From Pithys albifrons albifrons (lineage: Eukaryota; Chordata; Aves; Passeriformes; Thamnophilidae): DNA of 64,000 nucleotides. A program made the position numbers and the translations under genes. The DNA lies in contig NC_092465.1 of NCBI RefSeq assembly GCF_047495875.1, positions 17,501 to 81,500 of the forward strand, given 5' to 3'. This document shows positions 1 through 12,945 of this stretch, piece by piece (position 1 is the stretch's first letter; every line of letters starts with the position of its first letter). Below the pieces are notes generated by a model that was not told the origin of the DNA, did no database searches, and saw only the letters and a program-made list of their open reading frames with translations.

Positions 1-518
1 CGTTGCCCTAACCCGTTGCCCTAACCTGTTGCCCTAACCCGTTACCCTAACCCTAATGCGTTACCCTAACCCTAACCCTAACCCGTTGCCCTAACCCTAA
101 CCCGTTTCCCTAACCCGTTTCCCTAACCCGTTTCCCTAACCCTAACCCGTTGCCCTAACCCGTTGCCCTAACCCGTTGCCCTAACCCGTTGCCCTAACCC
201 TAACCCTGACCCATTACCCTAACCCGTTGCCCTAACCTTTTTCCCTAACCCGGTGCCCTAACCCTTACTTGTCGTCCTAACCCGTTGCCCTAAACCGTTT
301 CCATAACCCATTGCCCTAACCTGTTGCCCTAACCCGTTGCCCTAACCCTAACCTGTTGCCCTAACGCGTTGCCCTAACCCTAACCCGTTGCCCTAACCCT
401 AACCTGTTGCCCTAACGCGTTGCCCTAACCCTAACCCGTTGCCCTAACCCCTTGCCCTAACCCTGACTCGTTGCCCTAACCCTAACCCATTGCCCTGACC
501 CTAACGCTAACCCTAACC
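1..518 (-). repeat. Telomere tract, variant-rich (TTAGGG type)
   Basis: This strand carries CCCTAA units, so the G-rich TTAGGG strand is the complement and the chromosome end lies to the left. Pure CCCTAA runs are short. Most of the tract is a 13-base compound unit that reads TTAGGG then CAACGGG on the G strand. Variants of the 7-base part include AAACGGG, CAACAGG, CAACGCG and CAATGGG. Such interspersed variants are typical of the proximal end of a vertebrate telomere. The uniform distal TTAGGG array is absent, so it is either unassembled or lies outside the window. The tract stops at about 518, where the 52-bp satellite begins. The telomere call is secure; the species is not. Confidence 0.97.
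64..84 (-). other. Longest canonical CCCTAA run in the telomere tract
   Basis: Three uninterrupted CCCTAA units plus CCC stand here. TRF1/TRF2 bind YTAGGGTTR, which needs two adjacent canonical repeats. Only about ten such junctions occur in the 518 bases, because the 7-base variant breaks most of them. This run is therefore the best candidate shelterin-binding stretch visible. Binding itself is inference from the known site. Confidence 0.6.
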
Positions 519-526
519 TGGGGGAT

Positions 527-539
527 CCACCAGGCGGCG
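527..539 (+). promoter_or_regulatory. CTCF-like motif at the telomere/subtelomere boundary
   Basis: CCACCAGGCGGCG matches the CTCF core CCACCAGGGGGCG at 12 of 13 positions. It lies eight bases after the last telomeric bases. It arises in the first, diverged copy of the 52-bp monomer, in the place where other copies read CCCCCGGGCGGCC. In human subtelomeres CTCF sits just inside the telomere at TERRA promoters. An equivalent role here is inference from motif and position only. Confidence 0.4.
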
Positions 540-3500
540 TCCAACGGGGCGACACTTCGAGCTCAGGGAAAGGGGGTTCCCCTGGGTGGCCTTCCGAGGG
601 GCGACACTTTGGGCACTGGGGAAGGGGGTTCCCCCGGGCGGCTTTTTGAAGTGTGACACTTCGTGTACATGGAAAGGGGGGTCCCCCAGGCAGCCTCCCA
701 AGTGGCGACACTTCAGGCACCGGGAAAAGGGGGGTCCCCCGGGCAGCATACTGTGGTGCAACACTTTGGGCACTGGGGAAGGGGGGTCCCCCGGGTGGAC
801 TCCCGAGGGGCGAAACTTCAGGCACTGGGAAAGGGGAGTTTCCCGGGCAGCCTACTGTGGTGCGACACTTCGGGCACTTGGGAAGGGGGGTTCGCTGGAG
901 GGCCTTCCGAGTCGTGACACTCTGGGCCCCGGAAAAGGCGGGTCCCCCGGGCGGCCTCCCGAGGGGCGACACTTCGGTACTGGGAAAGAGGGTTCCTCTG
1001 GGAAGCCTACAGTGGTGCGACACTTCGGCACTGGGGAAGGGGGATCCCTTGGGCGGCCTCTTGAGGGGTGACATTTCGGGCACCGGGAAAGAGGGTTCCC
1101 CCCGACGACCTCCCGAGGGGCGACACTTTGGGCATCGGGGAAGAGGGTTCCCCCGGACGGCCTCTCAAGGGGCGATACTTTGGGCTCCGAGGAAGGGGGT
1201 TCCCCCAGGTGGCCTCCAGAGGGGTGACATTTCAGGAACTGGTGAAGGGGGATCCCCCGGGCGGCCTCCCAAGGGGCGACACTTCAGTACTGGGAAAGAG
1301 GGTTCCCCTGGGCAGCCTAAAGTGGTGCGACACTTCGGGCACTGGGGAAGGGGGGTCCCCCGGGCGGCCTCTTGAGGGGTGACATTTTGGGCACCGCGAA
1401 AAAGGGTTCCCCCGGGCGGCCTCCCAAGGGGCGACATGTTGAGCACCGGGGAAGGGGGGTCCCCCTGGCGCCCTCCCAAGGTGCGACACTCTGGGCACGG
1501 GGAAAGGGGATTGCCCCAGGCGGCCTCCTGAGGAGCAACACTTCGGTCTCAGGGAAAGGGGGTCTCTTGGGTGGCCTCCGGAAGGTTGACACTTCGGGCT
1601 CAGGGAGAGGGGGTTCCGCCGGGAGGCTTCCCAAGGGGCGACACTTAGGGCTCCGGGGAAGGGGGTTCCACTGGGCGGCCTCTCGGAGGGCGACACTTCG
1701 GTCTCAGGGAAAGGGGGCTCCCCCGGGCGGCCTCCCGAGGGGCGACACTTCGGGCACCGGGGAAGGGGGTTCCCCTGGGCGGCATCCCAAGGGGCGACAC
1801 TTCGAGTACCGGGGAAGGGGGTTCCTACGGGCGGCCTCCTGAGGGGCGATATTTCAGGCACTAGGGAAGGGGGATCCCCGGGCAGCCTCCCGAGGGGCGA
1901 CACTTCGGCCTCAGGGAAAGGGGACTCCCCCGGGCGGCCTTACGAGGGGCGACACTTCGGGAACCGGGGAAGGGGGTTCCCCTGGGCGGCATCCCAAGGG
2001 GCAACACTTTGAGCACAGGGGAAGGGGATTCCCCCGGGCGGCCTCCCGAGGGGTGACACTTCAGGCACTGGGGAAGGGGGGTCCCCCGGGCGGCCTCCCG
2101 AGGGGAGACATTTATGGCACTGGGAAGGGGGTTCCCCCTGGCCGCCTCCTGAGGGGCGACACTTCGGGTACTGAAGAAGTAGGTTCCCCTGGGCGGCCTG
2201 CCGAGGGGCGACACTTCAGGCACCAGGAAAGGGGGGTCCCACTGACGGCCTCCCGAAGGGAGACACTTCGTGCACTGGGAAAGGGGAGTCCCACAGGCGG
2301 CCTCCCGCGGAGCGACACTTCGAGCTCAGGGAAAGGGGGTTCCCCTGAGCGGCTTTTCGAAGTGCAACACTTCATGCACGGGGAAAGGGAGGTTCCCCGA
2401 GCGGCCTCCCAAATGGCGACACTTCCGGTACTGGGAAAGGGGGGTCCCCCAGGCAGCATACTGTGGTGCAACACTTCGGTCACTGGGGAAGGGGGGGTCC
2501 CCCGCACGAACTCCCAAAGGGCGACACTTCGAGCACTGGGAAAGAGGAGTTTCCCGGGCAGCTAGGTGGCCTTCCGAGGTGCGACACTTTGGGCACCGGA
2601 ATAGGGGGGTCCCCTGGCGGACTCCCGAGGTGCGACACTTTGTGCACCGGAAAAGGCGAGTCCCCCGGGAGGCCTCCCGAGGGGCGACACTTCAGTACTG
2701 GGAAAGAGGGTTCCCCTGGGCAGCCTACAATGGTGCGGCACTTCAGGCACTAGGGAAGGGGGGTCCCCCGGCAGCCTCTTGAGAGGTGACATTTCGGGCA
2801 CCAGGAAAGAGGGTTCCCCCGGGTGGCCTCCCGAGGGACGAAACTTTGGGCACCGGGAAAGGGGGTTCCACCGAGTGGCCTCCCGCGGGGTGACACTTCG
2901 AGCTCAGGGAAAGGGGGATCCCCTGGGTAGCGTTCCGAGGGGCGACACTTTGGGCACCGGGGAAGTGGGTTCCTCCGGGCGGCTTTTAGAAGAGCGACAC
3001 TTTGTGCACCGGGAAAGGGGGTTCTCCCGGGCGGCCTCCCGAGGGGCGACACTTCGTGAACAGGGAAAGGGGGGTCCCCCGGGCAGCCTACTGTGATGCA
3101 ACACTTCGGGCACTTGGGAAGGGGGGTCCGCTGGGCGGCCTTCCGAGGTGCGACACTTTGGGCACCGGGAAAGGCGGGTCCCCCGGGCGGACTCCCGAGG
3201 GGCGACAGTTCGGTACTGGGAAAGAGGGTTCCCCTGGGAAGCCGACAGTGGTGCGACACTTCAGGCACTGGGGAAGGGGGGTCCCCCGAGAGGCTTCTTG
3301 AGGGGTGACATTTCGGGCACCGGGAAAGAGGGTTCCCCCGGGTGGCCTCCCGTGGGGTGACACTTTGAGCTCAGGGAAAGGGGGGTCCCCCGGGCGCCCT
3401 CCCAAGTGGCGACACATCGGGCACCGGGAAAGGGGTTTCCCCAGGGCAGCCTCCTGAGAGGCGACACTTTGGGCACCGGGAAAGAGGTTTCCCCTGGGCG

Positions 3501-6500
3501 GCCTCCTGAGGGGTGACACTTTGGGCACCGGGAAAGGGGTTTCCCCCGGGCGGCCTCCCGAGGGGCGACACTTCGGTCTCAGGGAAAGGTGGGTCTCTTG
3601 GGAGGCCTCCCGAAGGTTGACACTTCGGTCTCACAAAAAGGAGGTTCACCCGGGAGGCGCCCCAAAAAGCAACACTTATGGCTCCGGAGAAGGGGGTTCC
3701 CCCGGGCGGCCTCCCGAAGTGTGACACTTCGGTCTCAGGGAAAGGGGGCTGCCCCGGGCGGCCTTCCAAGGGGGCGACACTTTGGGACTGGGAAGGGGGT
3801 TCACCCGCGCGACCTCCCGAGGGGCAACACTTTGAGCACAGGGGAAGGGGATTCCCCTGGGCGACCTCCCGAGGGGCGACACTTCAGGCACTGGGGAAGG
3901 GGGCTCCCCCGGGCGGCCTCCCGATGGGATACACTTCAGGTACCGGGGAAGGGGGTTCCCCCAAACGGCCTGCCGAGGGGTGACACTTCAAGCACCAGGA
4001 AAGGGGGGTCCCACTGAGGGCCTCCCGAAGGGATACACTTCGTGCACTGGGAAAGGGGGGTCCCACAGGCGGCCTCCCGCGGGGCGACACTTCGAGCTCA
4101 GGGAAAGGGGGTTCCCCTGGGAGGCCTTCCGAGGGGCGACACTTTGGGTACCGGAAAAGGGCGTCCCCCTAGCGGCTTTTCAAAGTACGACACTTCGTGC
4201 ACGGGGAAAGGGGGGTCCCCTGGGCACCCTCCCAAGTGGCGACACTTCAGGCACTGGGAAAGGGGAGTTTCCTGGGCAGCCTACTGTGGTGCGACACTTC
4301 GGGCACTGGGGAAAGGGGGGTTCGCTGGGCAGCCTTCTGAGGCGCGACACTTTGGGCACCGGGAAAGGGGGTTCCCCCGGCGGTCTCCCGAGGGGCGACA
4401 CTTTGTGCACCGAAAAAGGCGGGTCCCCCGGGCGGCCTCCCGAGGGGCGACACTTCGGTACTGGGATCGAGGGTTCCCCTGAGCAGCCTACACTTCTGCA
4501 ACACTTCGGACACTGGGGAAGGGGGTTCCCCTGGGCGGCCTCCCGAAGGGTAACACTTCGGATACTGGGGAATGCGGTTCCCCCGGTCGGCCTTCCGAGG
4601 GGCGATACTTCAGGCATCGGGAAATAGGGGTCCCCCGGGTGGCCTCCCGAGAGGCAACACTTCAGGCACCTGGGAAGGGGGTCCCCCAGGCGGCCTCCTG
4701 TGGTGCGACACTTCGGGCACCTGGGAAGGGGGGTCTCCAGGGCAGCGTCCCGAGGAGCGACACTACTTGCACCGGGAAAGGAGGTTCACCCGAGCGGCCG
4801 CCCGAGGAGAGACACTTTGGGCACCAGGGAAGGGGGTTCCTCCGAGAGGCCTCCGAGGGGCGACACTTTGGGCACAGGGAAGGGGGTTCCCCCTGGCGGC
4901 CTCCCTAGAGGCGACACTTTGGGCACCGGGAAAGGGGTTTTCCCCGGGCGGCCTCCAGAGGGGCGACACTTCGGTCTCAGAGAAAGGGGGGTCTCTTGGG
5001 CGGCCTTCCGAAGGTTGACAGTTCGGGCTCAAGGAAAGGAGGTTCACCCGGGAGGAGTCCAAAGTAGCAACACGTCAGGCTCCGGGAAAGGGGGTTCCCC
5101 CGGGCAGCCTCCCGAGGGGGGAGACTTCGGTCTCATGGAATAGGGGCTCCTACGGGCGGCCTCCCGCAGGGTGACACTTTGGGCAATGGGAAAGGGGGGA
5201 CCCCTGGGTGGCCTCCAGAGGGGCGACACTTCGGGCACTGGGAAAGTGGAGTTTCCCGGGCAGCCTAATGTGGTGCGACACTCGGGCACTTGGCAAGGGG
5301 GGCCCGCTGGGCGGCCTTCCGAGGTGCGACACTTTGGGCACCGGGAAAGGCGGGTTCCCCAAGCGGCCTCCCAAGGGGCGACACTTCGGTACTGGGAAAG
5401 AGGGTTCCCCTGAGAAGCCGAGAGTAGTGCGACACTTCAGGCACTGGGGAAGGGGGGTCCCCCAGGCGGCCTCTTGAGAGGTGACATTTCGGGCGCTGGG
5501 AAAGAAGGTTCCCCCGGGTGGCCTCCCGCGGGGTGACACTTCGAGCTCCGGGAAAGGGGGATCCCCTGGGCAGCCTTCCGAGGGGCGACACTTCGGGCTC
5601 CGGGGAAGGGGGTTCCCCCGGGTGGCTTTTCGAAGAGCGACACTTCGTGCACGGGGAAAGGGGGGTCCCCTGGGCCGCCTCCCAAGTGGCGACACTTTGG
5701 GCATTGGGAAAGGGGGATCCCCTGGGCAGCCTACTGTGGTACAACACTTCGGGCACTGGGGAAGGGGGGTCTCCCAGGCGGCCTCCCGAGGGGTGACACT
5801 TCAGGCACCGGGAAAGGGGGTTCCCCAAGGCGGCCTCCCGAGGGGTGACACTTTGGGCACCGGGAAAGGGGTTATCCCTGGGCGGCCTCCCGAGGGGTGA
5901 CACTTGGGTCTCAGGGAAAGGGGGGATCTCTTGGGAGGCCTCCCAAAGGTTGACACTTCAAGCTCAGAAAAAGGGAGTTCCCCCGGGAGGCAACCCAAAA
6001 GGCAACACTTCTGGCTCCGAAGAAGGGGGTTCCCCCAGGCGGCCTCCCGAGGGGCGCCACTTCGGTCTGAGGTAAAGGGGGCTCCCCCGGACGGCCTCAC
6101 GAGGGGCGACACTTCAAGAACTGGGGAAGGGGGTTGCCCTGGGCGGCCTCCCTAGGGGCGACTCTTATAGCACCAGGAAGGGGGTTCCCCGGCAGCCTCA
6201 TGAGAAGCGACACTTTGGGTACCGGGGAAGGAGGTTCCCCTGGGCGACCTGCAGAGGGGCGACACTTCAGGCACCAGGAAAGGGGGGTCCCACTGGCGGC
6301 TTCCGGAAGGGAGACACTTCACGCACTGGGAAAGGGGGATCCCACAGGCCGCCTCCCGCGGGGCGACACTTCGAGCTCAGGGAAAGAGGGATCCCCTGAG
6401 CGGCTTTCTGAGGGGCGACACTTTGGGTACCGGGGAAGGGGGTTCCCCCGGACGACTTTTGGAAGTGCAACACTTCATTCACGGGGAAAGGGGGGTTCCC

Positions 6501-9500
6501 CGGGCGGCCTCCCAAATGGCGACACTTTGGGCACCAGGAAAGGGGTGTGCCCTGGGCAGCCTAGTGGGTGCAACACTTCGGGCACTGGGGAAGGGTTGTC
6601 CCCCGGGCGGACGCCCCAGGGGCAACACTTCGGGTACTGGGAAAGGGGAGTTTCACGGGCGGCCTCCCGAGGGGCGACACTTTGTGCACCGGAAAAGGCG
6701 GGTCCCCCGGGCAGCCTCCTGAGGGGCGACACTTCGGTACTGGGAAAGAGGGTTCCCCTGGGCAGCCTACAATGGTGCGACAATTCAGGCACAGGGGAAG
6801 AGGGTCCCCCGGGCAACCTCTTGAGAGGTGACATTTCGGGCACTGGGAAAGAGGGTTCCCCAGGGTGGCCTCCCGAGCGGCAACACTTTGGGCACCAAAG
6901 AGGAGGGTTCCCCCGGGCGGCTTCCTGCGGGGCGACACTTCGAGCTGAGGGAAAGAGGGATCTCTTTTTGGAAGCCTTCCGAGGGGTGACACTTTGGGCA
7001 CCGGGGAAGTGGGTTCCCCTGGGTGGCTTTTCGAAGAGCGACATTTCGTGCACGGGGAAAGGGGGGTCCCTCGGGTGGCCTCCCAAGTAGCGACACTTCG
7101 GGCACCGGGAAAGGGGTGGTCCTCCGGGCGGCCTCCCGAGCGGCGACTCTTTGGGCACTGGGAAAGTGGAGTTTCCCGGGCAGCCTAATGTGGTGCGACA
7201 TGTCGGGCACTTGGGAAGGGGGGTCCGCTGGGCGGCCTTCCGAGGTGCGACACTTTGGGCACCGGGAAAGGCGGGTCCCCCGGGCGGCCTCCCGAGGGGT
7301 GACACTTCGCTACTGGGAAAGAGGGTTCCCCGTGAGCAGCCAACAGTGGTGCGACACTTCAGGCACTGGGGAAGGGGGGTCCCTCAGGCGGCCTCTTGAG
7401 GGGTGACATTTTAGGCACTGGGAAAGAGCGTTCCCCCGGGTGGCCTCCCACAGGGCGACACTTCGAGCTCAGGGAAAAGGGAATCCCCTGGGCAGCCTTC
7501 CGAGGGGCAACACTTCAGTACTGGGAAAGAGGGTTCCTCTGGGAAGCCTACAATGGTGCGACACTTCAGGCACTGGGGAAGGGAGGTCCCCCGGGCAGCC
7601 TCTTGAGAGGTGACATTTCAGGCACTGGGAAAGATGGCTCCCCCAGGCGGCCTCCCGAGGGGCGACACTTTGGACACCGGAGAAGAGGGTTCCCCCGGGC
7701 GGCCTCCCGTGGGGTGACACTTCGAGCTCAGGGAAAGGGGGATCTCCTGGGAGGCCTTCCAAGGGGCAACACTTTGGGCACTGGGGATGTGGGTTCCCCC
7801 AGGTGGCTTTTTGAAGAGCAACACTTCGTGCACGGGGAAAGGGGGGTCCCCCGGGCGGCCTTCCGAGGGGCGACACTTGAAGCACTGGGAAAGGGGAGTT
7901 TCCCGGGCAGCCTACTGTGGTGCGACACTTCGGGCACATGGGAAAGGGGGTTTGCTGGGCGGCCTTCTGAGGCGCGACACCTTGGGCACCGGGAAAGGGG
8001 GATCCGCTGGGTGGCCTCCCGAGGGACGACACTTTAAGCACCGAAAAAGGCGGGTCCCCCGGGCAGCCTCCCAAGCGGTGACACTTCGGTACTGGGAAAG
8101 AGGGTTCCCCTGGGCAGCCTACATTTCTGCGACACTTCAGACACTGGGGAAGGGGGTTCCCCTGGGCGGCCTCCCGAAGGGCAAAACTTTGGGTACCGGG
8201 GAATGCGGTTCCCCCGGTCGGCCTTCCGAGGAGCGATACTTCAGGCATTGGGAAATTGGGTTCCCCGGCTGGCCTCCTGAGAGGCAACACTTCAGGCACC
8301 GGGAAGGGGTCCCCCGGGCGGCCTCCTGTGGTGCGACACTTTGGGCACCTGGGAAGGGGGGTCGCCAGGGCAGCCTCCCGAGGAGCGACACTACTTGCAC
8401 CGGGAAAGAGGGTTCCCCCGGGAGGCCTTGGTGGGGCGACACTTTGGGCACCAGGGATGTGGGTTCCCCCTGGCGGCCTCCCTAGAGGCGACACTTTGGG
8501 CACCGGGAAAGGGGTTTCCCCCGGGCGGCCTCCCGAGGGGCGACACTTCTGTCTCAGGGAAAGTGGAGTTTCCCGGGCAGCCTAATGTTGTGCGACACTT
8601 TGGGTACTTGGGAAGGGGGGCCCGCTGGGCGGCCTTCCGAGGTGCGACACTTTGGGCACCGGGAAAGGCGGGTTCCCCAAGCGGCCTCCCGAGGGGCGAC
8701 ACTTTGGTACTGAGAAAGAGGGTTCCCCTGGGAAGCCGACAGTGGTGCGACTCTTCAGGCACTGGGGAAGGGGAGTCCCCTGGGTGGCCTCTTGAGGGGT
8801 GACATTTCGGGCACTGGGAAAGAAGGTTCCCCCGGGTGGCCTTCCGCGGGGCGACACTTCGAGCTCAGGGAAAGGGGGATCCCCTGGGCAGCCTTCCGAG
8901 GGGCGACACTTTGGGTTCCGGGGAAGGGGTTTCCCCGGGTGGCTTTTCGAAGAGCGACACTTTGTGCACGGGTAAAGGGGGGTCCCCCGGGCGGCCTCCC
9001 AAGTGGTGACACTTCGGGCACCGCAAAAGGGGGATCCCCTGGGCAGCCTACTGTGGTACAACACTTCGGGCACTGGGGAAGGGGGGTCTCACGGGCGGCC
9101 TCCCGAGGGCCGACACTTCGGTCTCAGGGAAAGGGGGTTCCCGAGGGCGGCCTCCTGAGGGGCATCACTTTGGGCACCGGGAAAGGGGTTTCCCCCGGGC
9201 GGTCTCCATAGGGGCAACACTTCGGTCTCAGGGAAAGGGGAGGTCTCTTGTGAGGCCTCCCGAAGGTTGACACTTCGGGCTCAGAAAAAGGGGGTTCCCC
9301 TGGGAGGCGTCCCAAAAGGCAAGACTTCTGGCTCCGGAGAAGCGGGTTGCCCCGGGCAGCCTCCCGAGGGGAGCCACTTAGGTCACAGGGAAAGGGGGCT
9401 CCCCTGGGCGACCTCACAAGAGGCGACAATTCAAGGACTGGGGAAGGGGGTTCACCCAGCCGGCATCTCGAAGGGCGACACTTTGAGAACAGGGGAAGGA

Positions 9501-11389
9501 GTGTGCCCCGGGCGGCCTGCCGAGGGGCGACACTTCAGGCACCAGGAAAGGGGGGTCCCACTGGCGGCCTCCCAAAGGGAGACACGTCGCGCACTGGGAA
9601 AGGGGGGTCCCACAGGCGGCCTCCCGCGGGGCGACACTTCGAGCTCAGGAAAAGGGAGTTCCCTGGGCGGCCTCCCGAGGGGCGACACTTTGGTACTGGG
9701 AAAGAGGGTTCCCCTGGGCAGCCTACAATGCTGCGATACTTCAGGCACTGGGGAAGGGGGGTCCCCCGGGCAGCCTCTTGAGAGGTGACATTTCGGGCAC
9801 TGGGAAAGAGGGTTCCCCTGGGTGGCCTCCCGAGGGGTGACACTTTGGGCACCAAAGAGGAGGGTTACCTGGGCGGCCTCCCGCAGGGCGACACTTCGAG
9901 CTGAGGGAAAGAGGGATCCGCTGGGAAGCCCTCCGAGGGGTGACACTTTGGGCCCAGGGGAAGTGGGTTCCCCTGGGTGGCTTTTCGAAGAGCGACACTT
10001 CGTGCTCGGGGAAAGAGGCATCCCCCGGGTGGCCTTCCGAGGGGCGACACCTCGGGCACTGGGAAAGGGGGGGTCCCCCGGGCGGCCTCCCGAGGGGCGA
10101 CACTTCAGGCACTGTGAAAGTGGAGTTTCCCGGACAGCCTAATGTGGTGCGACATGTCGGGCACTTGGGAAGGGGGGTCCGCTGGGCGGCCTTCCGAGGT
10201 GCGACACTTTGGGCACCGGGAAAGGCGGGTCCCCGGGGCAGCCTCCTGAGGGGTGACACTTCGGTACTGGGAAAGAGGGTTCCCCTGGGAAGCGGACAGT
10301 GGTGCGACAATTCAGGCACTGGGGAAGACGGGTCCCCCGGGCAGCCTCTTGAGGGGTGACATTTTGGGCATCGGGAAAGAGGGTTCCCCCGGTTGGCCTC
10401 CCGAGGGGCGACACTTTGGGCACCGGAGAAGAGGGTTCCCCCGGGCGCCCTCCCGCGAAGCGACACTTCAAGCTCAGGTAAAGGGGGATCCCCTGGGAAG
10501 CCTTCCGAGGGGCAACACTTTGGGCACAGGGGATGTGGGTTCCCCCGGGCAGCTTTTCGAAGAGCGACAATTCAGGCACTGGGGAAGGGGGGTCCCCCGG
10601 GCAGCCTCTTGAGAGGTGACATTTCAGGCACTGGGAAAGAGGGTTCCCCCAGGTGGCCTCCCGAGGGGCGAAACTTTGGGCACCAAAGAGGAGGGTTCCC
10701 CAGGGCGGCCTCCCGCGGGGCGACACTTCAAGCTCAGGGAAAGAGGCATCCCCTGGGAAGCCTTCCGAGGGGCGACACTTTGGGCACCGGGGATGTGGGT
10801 TCCCCTGGGTGGCTTTTCGAAGAGCGACACTTCGTGCACGGGGAAAGAGGGGTCCCCCGGGCGGCCTCCCAAGTGGCGACACTTTGGGCACTGGGAAAGT
10901 GGAGTTTCCCGGACAGCCTAATGTGGTGCGACTCTTCGGGCACTTGGGAAGGTGGGTCCGCTAGGCGGCCTCCCGAGGGGCGACACTTCGGTACTGGGAA
11001 AGAGGGTTCCCCTGGGAAGCCGACAGTGGTGTGACACTTCAGGCACTGGGGAAGAGGGGTCCCCCGGGCGGCCTCTTGAGGGGTGCCATTTTGGGCACTG
11101 GGAAAGAGGGTTCCCCCGGGTGGCCTCCCGAGGGGCGACACTTTGGGCACCGGAGAAGAGGGTTCCCCCGGGCGCCCTCCCGCGAAGCGACACTTCAAGC
11201 TCAGGTAAAGGGGGATCCCCTGGGATGCCTTCCGAGGGGCAACACTTTGGGCACAGGGGATGTGGGTTCCCCCGGGCAGCTTTTCGAAGAGCGACACTGC
11301 GTGCACGGGGAAAGGAGGGTCCCCCGGGTGGCCTCCCATGTGGCGACACTTCGGGCACCAGGAAAGGGGGGTCCCGCATTTGGCCTCCC

Positions 11390-11650
11390 ATGTGGCGACA
11401 CTTCGGGCACCGGGAAAGGGGGATCCCCTGGGCAGCCTACTGTGGTACAACACTTCGGGCACTGGGGAAGTGGAGTCTCACGGGCGGCCTCCCGAGGGGC
11501 GACACTTCGGTCTCAGGGAAAGGGGGGTCTCTTGGGAGGCCGCCCGAAGGTTGACACTTCGGGCTCAGAAAAAGGGGGTTCCCCCGGGAGGCGTCCCAAA
11601 AGGCAAAACTTCTGGCTCCGGAGAAGGGGGTTCCCCCGGGCGGCCTCCCA
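11390..11650. repeat. Segmental copy 1 within satellite B (offset 1295 bp)
   Basis: This stretch holds the TCTCTTGGG/AAGGTTGACAC composite and its flanking monomers. It is nearly identical to 12685-12945. Rare shared variants such as GTGGAGTCTCACGGG rule out independent origin. Similarity fades after CGGCCTCCC at the right end. Confidence 0.85.
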
Positions 11651-12684
11651 AGGGGCACCACTTTGGGCACCGGAGAAGAGGGATCCCCCGGGCGGCCTCT
11701 TGCGGGGTGACACTTCAAGCTCAGGGAAAGGGGGATCCCCTGGGAAGCCTTCCGAAGGGTGACACTGGGCACCGTGGATGTGGGTTCCCCCGGGAGGCTT
11801 TTTGAAGAGCAACACTTTGTGCATGGGGAAAGGGGGGTCCCCCGGGCGGCCTCCCACGGGGCGACACTTCAGGCACTGGGAAAGGGGAGTTTCCTGGGCA
11901 GCCTACTGTTGTGCGACACTTCGGACACTGGGGAAGGGGGTTCCCCTGGGCGGCCTCCCGAAGGGTAAAACTTCAGGTACCGGGGAATGTGGTTCCCCCG
12001 GTCAGCCTTTCCAGGGGCGACACTTCAGGCATCGGGAAATAGGGGTCCCCCGGGTGGCCTCCCGAGAGGCGATACTTCAGGCTCCGGGAAGGGGGACCCC
12101 CGGGCGGCCTCCTGGGTGCGACACTTTGGGCACCTGGGAAGGGGGGTCACCAGGGCAGCCTCCCGAGGAGCAACACTACTTGCACCAGGAAAGGGGGTTC
12201 ACACAAGCGGCCTCCCGAGGGGAGACACTTCGGGCACCCAGGGAAGGGGGATCCCCCGGGAGGCCGCCGAGGGGCGACACTTTGGGCACAGGGAAAGTGG
12301 AATTTCCTGGGCAGCCTAATGTTGTGCGACACTTCGGGCACTTGGGAAGGGGGGTCCGCTGGGCGACCATCCAAGGTGCGACACTTCAGTACTGGGAAAG
12401 AGGGTTCCCCTGGGAAGCCGACAGTGGTGCGACACTTCAGGCACTGGGGAAGGGGGGGTCTCCTGGGCGGCCTCTTGAGGGGTGACATTTCGGGCACCGG
12501 GAAAGAGGGTTCCCCCGGGTGGCCTTCCACAGGGCGACACTTCGGGCTCAGGGAAAGGGGGATCCCCTGGGCAGCCTTCCGAGGGGCGACACTTTGGGCT
12601 CCGGGGAAGGGGGTTCCCCCGAGTGGCTTTTCGAAGAGCGACACTTCGTGCACGGGTAAAGGGGGGTCCCCCGGGCGGCCTCCT

Positions 12685-12945
12685 GAGTGGCGACACTTCG
12701 GGCACCGGGAAAGGGGGATCCCCTGGGCAGCCTACTGTGGTACAACACTTCGGGCACTGGGGAAGTGGAGTCTCACGGGCGGCCTCCCGAGGGGCGACAC
12801 TTCGGTCTCAGGGAAAGGGGGGTCTCTTGGGAGGCCGCCCAAAGGTTGACACTTCGGGCTCAGAAAAAGGGGGTTCCCCCGGGAGGCGTCCCAAAAGGCA
12901 AAACTTCTGGCTCCAGAGAAGGGGGTTCCCCCGGGCGGCCTCCCG
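12685..12945. repeat. Segmental copy 2 within satellite B (offset 1295 bp)
   Basis: Partner of 11390-11650. It differs by a few substitutions, for example AAAGGTTGAC where the first copy has GAAGGTTGAC, and CCAGAGAAGG where the first has CCGGAGAAGG. This shows block duplication of several monomers together. Confidence 0.85.
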
